Shown: positions 1 through 8,607, counted from the first letter of the stretch. The stretch: 49,388 nucleotides of DNA from Ilumatobacteraceae bacterium (GCA_013213745.1 JABSQH010000005.1:75239-124626), one strand, 5' to 3'. Notes: a model not told the origin generated them from the letters alone. Made by a program: numbers and translations.

Positions 1-321
1 CTCCAAGCACCGACCGGTTCACTGGCCAGCTATCTCTCCGAGAACTTCGACTGCGCCCCGTGGCTGCTCGTTCCGTGCATCGAAGAACAGCTCGACGGTG
101 TGAACACGATGATGGCCGCGTCGGCGTGGGGATCGATCCTGCCGGCGGTGTGGAGCTTCATGCTGGCGCTGCGCGAGCGCGGTCTCGGCTCGGCGTGGAC
201 CACGATCCACCTGATGAACGGCGGCGATCAAGAGGCGGCCGAACTGCTGGGAATTCCCCACGACCGATACACGCAGGCCGGGCTGTTCCCGATCCCCGAC
301 ACTCAAGATCGCACCCGGTGA
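1..321 (+). CDS. Nitroreductase family protein, 3' part only
   Basis: The frame is open from the first base, so the 5' part lies outside the window; 106 residues are visible. They match the C-terminal half of FMN-dependent nitroreductases: APWLLVPCIE, then a segment containing WGSILPAVWSFMLALRERGLG, then SAWTTIHL and AAELLGIP. These proteins reduce nitro or quinone substrates with NAD(P)H, but the substrate cannot be read from this fragment. The protein stops soon after GLFPI, earlier than I expect: homologues usually run on through a GTDF-like segment. A shortened C-terminus is therefore possible. The next gene starts 15 nt downstream. Confidence 0.8.
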   Translation, partial: LQAPTGSLASYLSENFDCAPWLLVPCIEEQLDGVNTMMAASAWGSILPAVWSFMLALRERGLGSAWTTIHLMNGGDQEAAELLGIPHDRYTQAGLFPIPDTQDRTR

Positions 322-336
322 CGCCGATGACCGAGT

Positions 337-1080
337 GTGAGTCTTCCGCCGCCCACACTGCCAGCTCGATCCCCGGCACCGTCGGGTACCGATGCTCGGG
401 CGGCCACGCCGCCACCACAGTTCGTGGTGGCACCGCCGGCGCCGCCGATCCCCGCGGCGAGTGCCCAACAACCGTCGGGTGGCGGCCGTCGGTGGTCGAA
501 CGTGTTCGGCGTCGCGGTGGTGGTCGTGATCGTCGCGGCCGGAGCTGCGCTCGCCTACGACCAATGGGTCGATGGCGACGACACCACCCCGAACGAGCCG
601 GCCAGCCCCGTCGACGACGGCGTCGACACCGGCTCGGGTGCGAGCGACCCCGACGGCCAGCCGTCGACTGCGCCGATCCTCGGCCCCGTCACCGTGGAGT
701 CGCCGAACGTCGCCGCAGTACCCGGAACGCCAGCCGTCGACAAGACGGTCGTCGACGAACCAGTCCCGGACGACCAGATTGTCGTTCCGCTCGAACAGCC
801 GGCCGCTCCACCGATCGAGGCGCCACGTACGCCGGCACCGGTCGACGCCGGTCAGACCACCGGTGACTCGGCCACCGAGCAGCCAGCTCCCGAGGAGGTC
901 CCCGCACCTCCCCTCGACAGCGCTGTCGAACCCATACCCGCTGTCGGGAGTCCAGCGTCTGGCGGGCTCGAATCTCCGGTGCGCGTCGGCAACGCGATCG
1001 ACAGCGCCACAGAGGTCGTCGATGCGGTCAACGACCGCTTGCCGGACGACGCGCTCGTCGACCAGGTCCTCGACGACTGA
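337..1080 (+). CDS. Single-pass membrane protein with Pro/Asp-rich extracytoplasmic domain
   Basis: This 247-residue protein is not a recognised family. Residues 1-50 are Pro/Ala-rich and probably cytoplasmic. A short basic patch (GGRRWSN) precedes one hydrophobic helix around residues 56-76 (FGVAVVVVIVAAGAALAY). The rest is low-complexity, rich in Pro, Asp, Val and Thr, and looks like a disordered extracytoplasmic stalk. The GTG at 337 is the first possible start in this frame, because an in-frame stop lies at 328-330. No catalytic motif is visible. The lldD gene on the other strand converges on it with an 8-nt gap. It could be an envelope-associated protein, but that is a guess from topology. 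Confidence 0.65.
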   Translation: MSLPPPTLPARSPAPSGTDARAATPPPQFVVAPPAPPIPAASAQQPSGGGRRWSNVFGVAVVVVIVAAGAALAYDQWVDGDDTTPNEPASPVDDGVDTGSGASDPDGQPSTAPILGPVTVESPNVAAVPGTPAVDKTVVDEPVPDDQIVVPLEQPAAPPIEAPRTPAPVDAGQTTGDSATEQPAPEEVPAPPLDSAVEPIPAVGSPASGGLESPVRVGNAIDSATEVVDAVNDRLPDDALVDQVLDD

Positions 1081-1088
1081 GCGCGCGG

Positions 1089-2306
1089 TCAGACCCGTCG
1101 GGTCACGAGGCTGCGGTCGAGTTCGGCGAGCGTTGCGCGACCGGTGAGCGCCATCGTGCGTTCGATGCCCTCGCGGAAGAACTCCAACAGCTGGTCGACT
1201 CCCCTCTCACCGCCAGCACCCAGGGCGTACAAGTACGGCCGGCCGATCGACACTGCATCAGCACCGAGGGCGACGGCCTTGACGACATCGCTGCCCCGTC
1301 GGGCGCCCCCATCGCAGATGATCACCGCCTGCTCGCCGATCTCCTGACGAACCGGCTCGATGAGCGAGACCGGCGCAGGCGCATCATCGAGCTGGCGACC
1401 ACCGTGGTTCGATAGCCCGATGCCGTCGACCCCGACCGCCACCGCCTGTTTGGCGTCGGCGACCGACTGGATGCCCTTCAGGACGATCGGCCCATCCCAA
1501 ACGCTGCGCAGCCAGTCGACGTCGTCCCACGACAGCGCGTCGTCGAACTGCCGATGCATGTGTTCTGCGAGTGACACCGCCGTCGATCCGTCGTCGGTGT
1601 CGTAGTCAGCGACGTTGGCAAAGGTGATCGGCTCGTGACGCAGGAAGTCCCACGTCCACGCGGGATGAAGCACGCCGTCGATCAACGTTCCCGGTCCGAG
1701 CTTTGGCGGCAACGTCATGCCGCGACGCACGTCGCGCTCGCGTCGGCCGAGCACAGCCGTATCGACCGTGAGCCACACCGCTTCGTAGCCCGCGTCGGCG
1801 GCACGGCGCAGCAGGTCGGCCACCATGGAGCGGTCGCGCCAGGTGTACACCTGAAACCACTTCGAACCCGCCGACACCGCAGCTACGTCCTCGATCGAGC
1901 GCGTGCCCATCGTGGACAGCGACCACGGGATACCGGCGCGAGCGGCGGCACAGGCAACGGCGAGTTCGCCGTGCGAGTGAGCGATCCGCGTGAACCCCGT
2001 CGGTGCGCACACGAGTGGCATCGAGAGATCGATCCCGAACAGCGATGTCGATGTGTCGATCGAGCTCATGTCGCGCAAGACCCGGGGGACGAACTCATAG
2101 TCGGTGTACGCCGATGAGTTCTTCGCCAGGGTCCGCTCGTCCTCTGCTCCCCCGTCGATGTAGTCGAAGACTCCTCGCGGCAGCCGCCGGCGGGCGATGT
2201 GGCGATAGTCGTCGACCGATGCGCAGCGTCTCAACCGCCGCGTCACCGGGTCGAGGGCGATCCGGTCGAAGCTGGCGACCGACCAGAACGCGTTCCACAT
2301 TCCCAC
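1089..2306 (-). CDS. lldD: FMN-dependent alpha-hydroxy-acid dehydrogenase, LldD2-type L-lactate dehydrogenase
   Basis: A 405-residue FMN enzyme predicted to oxidise L-lactate (or a related 2-hydroxy acid) to pyruvate, passing electrons to the quinone pool. It follows the family order: RLPRGVFDYIDGGAEDE near the N-terminus, the APTGFTRIAHSHGE strand, FQVYTWRDR, LTVDTAVLGRRERD, LKGIQSVADAKQAV, then SNHGGRQLDDAPAP with the catalytic His, and CDGGARRGSDVVKAVALGAD with IGRPYLY for phosphate binding. It resembles mycobacterial LldD2 more than the mycofactocin enzyme MftD. The GTG start at 2306 sits 6 nt after a TACGCT box (leaderless pattern); an in-frame ATG lies two codons later at 2300. The GntR gene upstream on the same strand may regulate it. 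Confidence 0.88.
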   Translation of the reverse strand: MGMWNAFWSVASFDRIALDPVTRRLRRCASVDDYRHIARRRLPRGVFDYIDGGAEDERTLAKNSSAYTDYEFVPRVLRDMSSIDTSTSLFGIDLSMPLVCAPTGFTRIAHSHGELAVACAAARAGIPWSLSTMGTRSIEDVAAVSAGSKWFQVYTWRDRSMVADLLRRAADAGYEAVWLTVDTAVLGRRERDVRRGMTLPPKLGPGTLIDGVLHPAWTWDFLRHEPITFANVADYDTDDGSTAVSLAEHMHRQFDDALSWDDVDWLRSVWDGPIVLKGIQSVADAKQAVAVGVDGIGLSNHGGRQLDDAPAPVSLIEPVRQEIGEQAVIICDGGARRGSDVVKAVALGADAVSIGRPYLYALGAGGERGVDQLLEFFREGIERTMALTGRATLAELDRSLVTRRV

Positions 2307-2312
2307 GCCACC

Positions 2313-2318
2313 AGCGTA
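2313..2318 (-). promoter_or_regulatory. Leaderless -10 box of lldD
   Basis: TACGCT on the minus strand, 6 nt before the lldD GTG. It has the TAnnnT form and spacing seen at many other starts in this window. It lies in the 30-nt gap between the GntR gene and lldD, so lldD may be transcribed independently of the regulator. Confidence 0.5.
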
Positions 2319-2336
2319 GGCATTGCCGCCGGCCCG

Positions 2337-3086
2337 CTACTCGACGAGTCGCAGTCCGCTGGGTGTCATGGAAGGCTCGGCCTGAGGGAGATCGACGACG
2401 AACTCGGTGCGATGCGCAGGAAACACGTGCTCGCTGAGCAACACCGGAGTACCTGAGGTATCGGTCGTGACCCGCTCACATCGCAACACCGGCGACGCTG
2501 CCGGAACACCGAGCAGGGCGGCGTCGGCCGGATCGACGAGATCGGCGGCGATGGTCTGCGTTGCGCCGCGCAGGTCGCGGTCGAGCAGCTCGTAGAACGG
2601 GCGCCGCTCGACCGAGCGCCTGGACAACGCCGAGCCCAGTTCGGCGGGGCACCACACGGTGACGACGGCGAATGGTTCACCGTCGGCCAGGTTGACCCGC
2701 TTGACTCGCAGCACCTCCGCGACCCGGAGCACGTCGGCGACGCGCAACGGTGCGTCGACGAAGGCAAATTCTTCGATGCGCCGCTCGGACAGTTTCCCGA
2801 CGCCTTCAACCTCGGACTCGATGGTGCCGAGCTGTTCGAGCCGCTGGCGCACCGGTTCGGTGGCGACGAACCATCCGAAACCCTGGCGCGAGTCGATGAG
2901 CCCCTCGTCGCGCAGCAGGTCGAGCGCCTTGCGCACGGTGACCCTCGATGCCACGAACTCAGCCGACAGTTCGGCCTCGGATGCGAGGACCGATCCAGGC
3001 GTGGCGGTCGCGACGCGGACCCGCAACACATCGGCGATCTCCTGATAGCGGATGCGACGCATCGACCCGCCGTTGCTGCTCACCAC
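2337..3086 (-). CDS. GntR-family (HutC/UTRA type) transcriptional regulator
   Basis: Predicted DNA-binding regulator of 249 residues. The N-terminal winged helix-turn-helix (about residues 12-75) contains ASEAELSAEFVASRVTVRKALDLLRDEGLI and RQGFGWFV, typical of GntR. The C-terminal half (about 90-240) fits a UTRA effector domain, with RPFYELLDRDL, AALLGVPAASPVLRCERV and PVLLSEHVFPAHRTEFVV. I chose the GTG at 3086 because a TAGCAT box lies exactly 7 nt upstream; the ATG at 3062 is an alternative. The gene is just upstream of lldD on the same strand and faces acn across about 360 nt. A shared 18-bp motif before both its own start and acn suggests autoregulation and control of acn. The effector is unknown. 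Confidence 0.85.
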   Translation of the reverse strand: MVSSNGGSMRRIRYQEIADVLRVRVATATPGSVLASEAELSAEFVASRVTVRKALDLLRDEGLIDSRQGFGWFVATEPVRQRLEQLGTIESEVEGVGKLSERRIEEFAFVDAPLRVADVLRVAEVLRVKRVNLADGEPFAVVTVWCPAELGSALSRRSVERRPFYELLDRDLRGATQTIAADLVDPADAALLGVPAASPVLRCERVTTDTSGTPVLLSEHVFPAHRTEFVVDLPQAEPSMTPSGLRLVE

Positions 3087-3088
3087 GG

Positions 3089-3106
3089 CTTGTATGCTAC
3101 CTGTCT
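3089..3106 (-). promoter_or_regulatory. gntR -10 region and copy 1 of a shared 18-bp motif
   Basis: Plus-strand reading is CTTGTATGCTACCTGTCT. On the minus strand it contains TAGCAT (3094-3099), 7 nt before the gntR GTG. Fourteen of 18 positions are the same as in the copy directly upstream of acn (3425-3442). It is a candidate GntR operator overlapping its own promoter. Confidence 0.45.
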
Positions 3107-3403
3107 TGCTCGGCGACGGGCGGTCGTGGGCGTGCCAGCCAATACACGCCGAACGATCCCACCAGTGTGCGCAAACCCGTCCGACCAGCGGCGACAACCA
3201 CCACGGCGACAACCGCAGAGATGAGCATCACCAGACCGACCTTTATCGAGGGAACCGCGAGCGTGCCCTCGAAAACGAGCACGACCGACAGCGAGATCCC
3301 GAAGAATCCGAAGCTGACGATCGCCCTGGTCAGCAGCGAGGCGACGAGCGTACGACCCGACAGCAGTTCACGGCGGTAACCCAGCGGTCGTGCGCTTGTT
3401 CAC
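3097..3403 (-). pseudogene. Small membrane protein gene with an apparent 1-nt frameshift near its start
   Basis: A hydrophobic frame on the minus strand (3378 to 3097, about 93 codons) encodes two or three membrane segments, including LVASLLTRAIVSFGFFG and VGLVMLISAVVAVVVVAAG, and ends PRPPVAEQDR. The only ATG/GTG/TTG start inside it is an internal GTG at 3282, which would cut off the first membrane segment. A GTG at 3403 opens another frame with a natural-looking N-terminus (MNKRTTAG) that stops at 3368. Skipping one T at 3379 joins the two frames into a coherent protein of about 101 residues. A consensus TATAAT (minus strand, 3430-3435) lies upstream. It may be a recent pseudogene, a sequence error or a frameshifted gene. 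The family is not recognised. Confidence 0.5.
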
Positions 3404-3424
3404 AATGTGTGCGAGTCCCCGAGA

Positions 3425-3442
3425 CTTGTATTATAGTTGTCT
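3425..3442 (+). promoter_or_regulatory. acn promoter and copy 2 of the shared 18-bp motif
   Basis: CTTGTATTATAGTTGTCT, 2 nt before the acn ATG. It contains TATAGT at 3432-3437, followed by 7 nt and then the ATG, which predicts a leaderless transcript starting at the initiation codon. The opposite strand carries a perfect TATAAT (3430-3435) facing the small membrane gene. The similarity to the motif at 3089-3106 suggests binding by the neighbouring GntR protein. Confidence 0.5.
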
Positions 3443-3444
3443 AC

Positions 3445-5706
3445 ATGGCAGTTGGCTCGAACACACCGATCGAACTCGTCGACAAGGTCTATCAGGCGCT
3501 CCCCGACCGAGTCGCGACCGCCCGAGAACGCCTCGGTCGCCCCCTCACGCTCACCGAGAAAATCCTCGTCAACCACCTCGTGCATCCCGACACGCAGGAG
3601 CTCGAGCGCGGCGTCTCCTACGCCGACTTCCATCCCGACCGCGTGGCGATGCAAGACGCCACCGCGCAGATGGCCCTGCTGCAGTTCATGACTGCGGGTC
3701 TCGACGAAGCGGCAGTGCCGTCGACGGTGCACTGCGACCACTTGATCCAAGCCAAGGTGGGTGCACAGATCGACCTCGGGGTGGCCATCGACACCAACGC
3801 CGAGGTGTACGACTTCTTGAAGAGCGTGTCGGCGAAGTACGGCATCGGATTCTGGGGCCCCGGATCGGGAATCATCCACCAGGTCGTGCTCGAGAACTAT
3901 GCGTTCCCCGGCGGGATGATGATCGGCACCGACAGCCACACGCCGAACGCCGGCGGTCTCGGCATGGTGGCGATCGGCGTCGGCGGCGCCGACGCCGTCG
4001 ACGTGATGACCGGCTTCCCGTTCAATGTTCGCTGGCCGAAGGTCATCGGTGTGCGCCTCACCGGCTCGCTGTCGGGTTGGTCGAGCCCGAAAGACGTCAT
4101 CCTCGAAGTGGCCCGCCAGCTGACCGTGGAGGGCGGCACCGGGGCCATCGTCGAGTACCACGGCCCCGGCGCCGACTCGATCTCGGCCACCGGCAAGGCG
4201 ACGATCTGCAACATGGGCGCCGAGATCGGCGCCACCACGTCGCTGTTCGGCTACGACCACAACATGGCGATGTACCTGAAAGCGACCAGCCGTGAGGCGC
4301 TCGCCGACGCTGCCGACCGTGTCGCCGAGCACCTCCGTCCCGACGACGGCGCCCACTACGACCAGCTGGTCGAGATCGATCTCGACCAGCTCAAGCCGCT
4401 GATCAACGGGCCGCACTCACCCGATCGGGCCCACCGGGCCGGGGCGGAGATCGGCGCTGCTGCGCGCGAGAACGATTGGCCGCTCGAGCCGTCGGCTTGC
4501 CTGATCGGCTCGTGCACCAACTCGTCGTACGAAGACATCACCAGGGTGGCTTCGTTGGCCCGTCAGGCGTCGGCCGCCGGGCTCACCGCGAAGTGTGAAC
4601 TGCTGATCACACCGGGCTCGGAACAGGTGCGCGCGACGATCGAGCGCGACGGACTGCTCGCCGACCTCGAGGCGATCGGGGCCACCGTGTTGGCCAACGC
4701 GTGTGGGCCGTGTATCGGACAGTGGTCGCGACCCGAGTCGATCACCGGCCAGCCGAATACGATCGTCAACTCGTTCAACCGCAACTTCCCGAAGCGCAAC
4801 GACGGTTCACCGAAGACGCTGAGCTTTGTCACCTCGCCCGACACCGTGCTGGCGATCGCTCTCGCTGGACGTCTCGACTTCGATCCGACGACAGACACCA
4901 TCACCGCACCCGACGGCACCGAGATCACGTTGGATGCTCCCGTCGGGGAGGTGTTGCCGAGCGCCGGCTACGACCCTGGCGAAAACACGTTCACAGCACC
5001 GCCCGACGACCGCTCCGGTGTCGAGGTCGCCGTCGGCGCAACGAGCGACCGGCTCCAGGTGCTCGACCCCTTCGTCGCCTGGGACGGCAACGCCTACATC
5101 GAGATGCCGGTGTTGATGAAGGCCCAGGGCAAGTGCACCACCGACCACATCTCGGCGGCTGGGCCGTGGCTGAAGTATCGCGGCCACCTCGAGAACATCT
5201 CGGGCAACCTGTTCCTCGGTGCGGTCAACGCGTTCACCGGCGCCACGGGCGAAGGGAAAGACGTCACCGACGGCGCAACCCGCCCGTACCCCGAGATCGC
5301 TACTCGTTACTCCGAGGCGGGCATCCGCTGGGTGGCCATCGGCGACCGCAACTACGGCGAGGGATCGTCGCGTGAGCACGCCGCCATGGAGCCTCGATTT
5401 CGCGGCGCAGGTGCAATCTTCGCTCGCTCGTTTGCGCGCATCCACGAGACCAATGCGAAGAAGCAGGGCCTCGTCCCGCTCACGTTCGCCGATCCGGACA
5501 CGTACGACCAGATCGACGAAGACGACCGCATCAGCGTGCTCGGACTGCCGCCGGTACCCGGGCAGCCCGTGCAGTGCCAGATCGTCAAGCCCGACGGCAC
5601 GACCATCGACTTCGAGGCCACGCATACGTTCAGCCCCGAGCAGGTCGAGTGGTTCAAGGCCGGTTCGGCGCTGAACATCGTGCGCCAGAAGGTCGCTTCG
5701 GGCTAG
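3445..5706 (+). CDS. acn: Aconitate hydratase, mitochondrial type
   Basis: Converts citrate to isocitrate in the TCA cycle using a [4Fe-4S] cluster. The 753-residue length and motif order match the mitochondrial-type subfamily rather than the roughly 900-residue AcnA/IRP type. Cluster ligands are visible at Cys357 (in CLIGSCTNSSYED), Cys420 and Cys423 (in NACGPCIGQW). TDSHTPNAGGLGMVAIGVGGADAV forms part of the active site, and the C-terminal swivel domain has CTTDHISAAGPWL and GDRNYGEGSSREHAA. The ATG at 3445 is preceded by a leaderless promoter, not by a Shine-Dalgarno site. The same frame is open much further upstream without family similarity, so the start rests on the promoter and the alignment. 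It is transcribed away from the GntR gene. Confidence 0.95.
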   Translation: MAVGSNTPIELVDKVYQALPDRVATARERLGRPLTLTEKILVNHLVHPDTQELERGVSYADFHPDRVAMQDATAQMALLQFMTAGLDEAAVPSTVHCDHLIQAKVGAQIDLGVAIDTNAEVYDFLKSVSAKYGIGFWGPGSGIIHQVVLENYAFPGGMMIGTDSHTPNAGGLGMVAIGVGGADAVDVMTGFPFNVRWPKVIGVRLTGSLSGWSSPKDVILEVARQLTVEGGTGAIVEYHGPGADSISATGKATICNMGAEIGATTSLFGYDHNMAMYLKATSREALADAADRVAEHLRPDDGAHYDQLVEIDLDQLKPLINGPHSPDRAHRAGAEIGAAARENDWPLEPSACLIGSCTNSSYEDITRVASLARQASAAGLTAKCELLITPGSEQVRATIERDGLLADLEAIGATVLANACGPCIGQWSRPESITGQPNTIVNSFNRNFPKRNDGSPKTLSFVTSPDTVLAIALAGRLDFDPTTDTITAPDGTEITLDAPVGEVLPSAGYDPGENTFTAPPDDRSGVEVAVGATSDRLQVLDPFVAWDGNAYIEMPVLMKAQGKCTTDHISAAGPWLKYRGHLENISGNLFLGAVNAFTGATGEGKDVTDGATRPYPEIATRYSEAGIRWVAIGDRNYGEGSSREHAAMEPRFRGAGAIFARSFARIHETNAKKQGLVPLTFADPDTYDQIDEDDRISVLGLPPVPGQPVQCQIVKPDGTTIDFEATHTFSPEQVEWFKAGSALNIVRQKVASG

Positions 5707-5731
5707 CTCGACGCCGCGCTCGGCGAGGCGA

Positions 5732-5938
5732 TCAGGCCGACGCTTCCACGATCATGCTGATCGTTGCCGCGACCGAGGCACCGATCGTCGCAGAGGCGAG
5801 CAGTCCACTGCTCGACGAGCCGCCGGCAACCGCGGTGAATTCCTCGTCGGAGAGTTCGCCACCGTGCGATCGCGGCAGGATCTCCGACAGTTCGCGCAAC
5901 GTGATAGACCGCTGGACGAGCGCGCGACCGCCATCCAC
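5732..5938 (-). CDS. Putative RiPP/bacteriocin-like precursor peptide with double-glycine leader
   Basis: A 68-residue peptide. Residues 1-40 look like a leader: an amphipathic stretch (ITLRELSEILPRS) and then ELSDEEFTAVAGG, the acidic helix plus Gly-Gly cleavage motif of lanthipeptide, Nif11-type and bacteriocin precursors. The predicted 28-residue core starts with four serines, is rich in Ser, Thr, Ala and Ile, and has no cysteine, so lanthionine or sactionine rings are unlikely. The GTG at 5938 lies 5 nt after the trpA stop, so the gene could be cotranscribed with trpFBA; it ends 25 nt from the convergent acn stop. No maturation enzyme, C39 peptidase or exporter is visible in the window. 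A non-RiPP small secreted or membrane-active peptide is possible. Confidence 0.6.
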   Translation of the reverse strand: MDGGRALVQRSITLRELSEILPRSHGGELSDEEFTAVAGGSSSSGLLASATIGASVAATISMIVEASA

Positions 5939-5943
5939 GGCGA

Positions 5944-6753
5944 TCAGCTGGCGTCGATCGCCGCGCGCACCTCAGCGACATAGTCACCGACCGAGTCGGG
6001 CCCGCCCTCCATCAACCGGCGCACCACACTGGCGCCTTGAATCACACCGTCGGCGACGCGCGTCGCCTCATAGGCCTGCGGCGCGTCCGACACACCGACG
6101 CCCACGAGGACGGGCATGTCAGTGACCAGCTTGATCCGTGCCGCCAAGGCCGTGGCGGTCGCGGCGAGCGAACTACGTTCGCCCGTCACCCCGAGGAGCC
6201 CGACTGAGTAAACGAAGCCGCGGCACCGCTCGACGACGCGTGGCAAACGGTCGTCCGGCGCCGTCGGTGCGGCCAGCATGACGGTCTCGACACCCGCTGC
6301 GTCGGCGGCTCCGCACCATGGTGCGGACTCCTCGAGCGGAAGGTCGGGGAGGATCGCCGCGCACACGCCGGAGCGCACGAGATCGGCCGCGAACCGGGTG
6401 ACGCCGGGATGGTGCACGAGGTTGTAGTAGGTCATCACGGCGAGGGGAATTTCGACGTCGAGTCCGGGGATCTCTTGCAGCACCGAGTGCGGGGTTGTGC
6501 CGAGTTCGAGCGCATGTTGTGAGGCCTGCTGAATCACCGGCCCGTCCATCACCGGATCCGAGAAGGGCACCCCGATCTCGACCGCGTCGGCACCGTTGGC
6601 GGCCGCAGCGCGGATTGCATCTTGCCAACCCGGGTAGCCGCCGGTGATGTACGGCACCAGCAATTTGCGCCCGGCGTCACGTTTGGCGCGGAACTCCGAC
6701 TCGAGGCGCCCCCGCGGAGCCGTGCGCTCGACCTCAGGTGCCGAGCTGGTCAC
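5944..6753 (-). CDS. trpA: Tryptophan synthase alpha subunit
   Basis: Cleaves indole-3-glycerol phosphate to indole and glyceraldehyde 3-phosphate, channelling indole to TrpB. It is a TIM barrel of 269 residues with [10 protein letters not shown], the catalytic acids Glu59 ([10 protein letters not shown]) and Asp70 (VMDGP), a YYN motif, and [12 protein letters not shown] with GASVVRRL for phosphate binding. The GTG start at 6753 lies inside the end of trpB (20-nt overlap), which indicates translational coupling. Confidence 0.96.
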   Translation of the reverse strand: MTSSAPEVERTAPRGRLESEFRAKRDAGRKLLVPYITGGYPGWQDAIRAAAANGADAVEIGVPFSDPVMDGPVIQQASQHALELGTTPHSVLQEIPGLDVEIPLAVMTYYNLVHHPGVTRFAADLVRSGVCAAILPDLPLEESAPWCGAADAAGVETVMLAAPTAPDDRLPRVVERCRGFVYSVGLLGVTGERSSLAATATALAARIKLVTDMPVLVGVGVSDAPQAYEATRVADGVIQGASVVRRLMEGGPDSVGDYVAEVRAAIDAS

Positions 6754-7948
6754 CGAGCACGTCCATCATCTGGCCAACGTCCTTGTCGCCACGACCGGAC
6801 AGGTTCATCAGCACGGTCTGACCCTGCATCGTGGGTGCCTCCCGCGCAATCCACGCCACGGCATGCGCACACTCGAGGGCCGGAATGATCCCCTCGGTGC
6901 GCGACAACAGCTGGAACCCCTCGACGACTTCGGCATCGTTCACCGCTGGATACTCCGCGCGGCCGATGGCATGCAGATAGGCGTGCTCGGGTCCCACACC
7001 GGGATAGTCAAGACCCGCCGAGATCGACTCGGCCTCTTCGACCTGACCGACCTCGTCCTGCATGAGGTAGCTGTGCATCCCGTGGACGACACCGGGCGTG
7101 CCCCGACCGGTGGCCGCGCCGCCGGCGGGTTCGACGCCCACGAGGCGCACCGATCGGTCGTCGACGAAGCCGGAGAAGATCCCCATGGCATTCGATCCAC
7201 CGCCGACACAGGCAACGACGACGTCGGGGAGGCCACCGAACTGCTCGGCGAACTGGGCGTGCGCCTCGGCGCCGATGACGCGATGAAACTGACGAACCAT
7301 CCAGGGATACGGATGCGGGCCCATCACCGAGCCCAGGCAGTAGTGGGTCCGTTCGACCGTTGCCACCCAATCGCGCATCGCCTCGTTGACGGCATCTTTG
7401 AGGGTCCGACTCCCACTGTGGACCGCCTCGACCTCTGCCCCCAACAGCTGCATGCGGAACACGTTGAGTGCCTGCCGCTCGACATCGACGGCACCCATGT
7501 ATACCTTGCACTCGAGGTTGAGCAGCGCCGCCGCAGTCGCAGTGGCCACGCCATGCTGGCCGGCGCCGGTCTCAGCAACCAGTCGTGTCTTCCCCATCCG
7601 CTTGGCCAAGAGCGCCTGGCCGAGCACGTTGTTGATCTTGTGCGAGCCGGTGTGGTTCAAGTCCTCACGTTTGAGCACGAGCTGCAGCCCAAGCTGATCC
7701 CCGAGGTTGTGACACTCGGTGAGCATCGACGGACGGCCGGCGTATTCGCGAAGCACCCGATCGAGATCGCCCCGGAACGCTTCGTCGGCCCACGCGTCGA
7801 CGAAGGACGCTTCGAGTTCCTCGATCGCCGGGATGAGGGTCTCTGGCACGAAACGTCCGCCAAAATCGCCGAACCGCCCGGTTGCGTCTGGCGGGTCGAG
7901 CAGCGAATCCCTGGTTGTCGTTGCGGTCGGTGGCTCAGTCGTGGTCAT
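6734..7948 (-). CDS. trpB: Tryptophan synthase beta subunit
   Basis: PLP enzyme that condenses indole with L-serine to give tryptophan; forms the alpha2-beta2 complex with TrpA. The 404 residues include the PLP lysine Lys104 in [20 protein letters not shown], the phosphate-binding [10 protein letters not shown], and the C-terminal LSGRGDKD. An N-terminal extension of about 24 residues ([14 protein letters not shown]...) precedes the conserved [15 protein letters not shown]. Its ATG overlaps the trpF stop by 4 nt, so trpF-trpB-trpA form one coupled operon. Confidence 0.97.
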   Translation of the reverse strand: MTTTEPPTATTTRDSLLDPPDATGRFGDFGGRFVPETLIPAIEELEASFVDAWADEAFRGDLDRVLREYAGRPSMLTECHNLGDQLGLQLVLKREDLNHTGSHKINNVLGQALLAKRMGKTRLVAETGAGQHGVATATAAALLNLECKVYMGAVDVERQALNVFRMQLLGAEVEAVHSGSRTLKDAVNEAMRDWVATVERTHYCLGSVMGPHPYPWMVRQFHRVIGAEAHAQFAEQFGGLPDVVVACVGGGSNAMGIFSGFVDDRSVRLVGVEPAGGAATGRGTPGVVHGMHSYLMQDEVGQVEEAESISAGLDYPGVGPEHAYLHAIGRAEYPAVNDAEVVEGFQLLSRTEGIIPALECAHAVAWIAREAPTMQGQTVLMNLSGRGDKDVGQMMDVLGDQLGT

Positions 7949-8598
7949 TCGGCGTCCCAGTCATATGGCAGGTCTTCGTCGCCCAGATACGGCGTGGATG
8001 CCGCGCTGCGGGCGTTCTCGACGAATCGTTTCACGGCCAGCGCGTCTTTGCGTCCTGGAGCGCTCTCGACGCCGCTGGCAACGTCGACGCCCCACGGTTG
8101 GACCTCGTCGACGGCTGCCGCGACGTTGTCCGGAGTCAGTCCCCCGGCGAGGATCAGCCGCGACGCGTCGGGGGCGTCGGTGGCCAGCGACCAGTCGAAC
8201 ACCTTTCCCGAGCCGGGGTTGGGTGCGTCGACGAGAACCAGATCGGTCCCGTAGTCGAGCGCGTGCGGCAAGCGCTCGTCACCTGCCGCAAATGCCTTGA
8301 TCACCCACCGCATCTGTTGGCCCACTTCGATGGTCTGCGCCGGGGTCTCGCGACCGTGGAGCTGCACCGCCTTGACGCCTGCCTTGTGGGCTTGTTCGAT
8401 CACCCGGGCCGGCAGCTCGTTGCGAAAGACTCCGACGGTGAGGACTTCGGGCGGCAGTCGACGGGTGATGTCGTAGGCCTGCTGTGGAGCGATCTGCCGT
8501 TTCGACGGAGCGAAGATGAACCCAACGGCATCGGCACCCATCGCCACGGCGAGCAGCGCATCGTCTTCGTTGGTGATCCCGCAGATCTTGACGAACAT
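7945..8598 (-). CDS. trpF: Phosphoribosylanthranilate isomerase
   Basis: Third step of the tryptophan branch: Amadori rearrangement of PRA to CdRP. It is a TIM barrel with FVKICGITN (catalytic Cys), [16 protein letters not shown], the catalytic Asp in [27 protein letters not shown] and [17 protein letters not shown] took the ATG at 8598; a TTG one codon upstream (8601) lies 6 nt after a TAGGAT box and could be a leaderless start. The C-terminus (about 15 residues, ending YDWDAE) is slightly longer than usual. First gene of the trpF-trpB-trpA run. Confidence 0.95.
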   Translation of the reverse strand: MFVKICGITNEDDALLAVAMGADAVGFIFAPSKRQIAPQQAYDITRRLPPEVLTVGVFRNELPARVIEQAHKAGVKAVQLHGRETPAQTIEVGQQMRWVIKAFAAGDERLPHALDYGTDLVLVDAPNPGSGKVFDWSLATDAPDASRLILAGGLTPDNVAAAVDEVQPWGVDVASGVESAPGRKDALAVKRFVENARSAASTPYLGDEDLPYDWDAE

Positions 8599-8607
8599 CA
8601 ATCGGCA

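Noticed and set aside
6644-8254. A 536-codon plus-strand frame across trpB
   Set aside because: Antisense shadow of trpB and trpA/trpF ends; composition unlike real proteins in this window.
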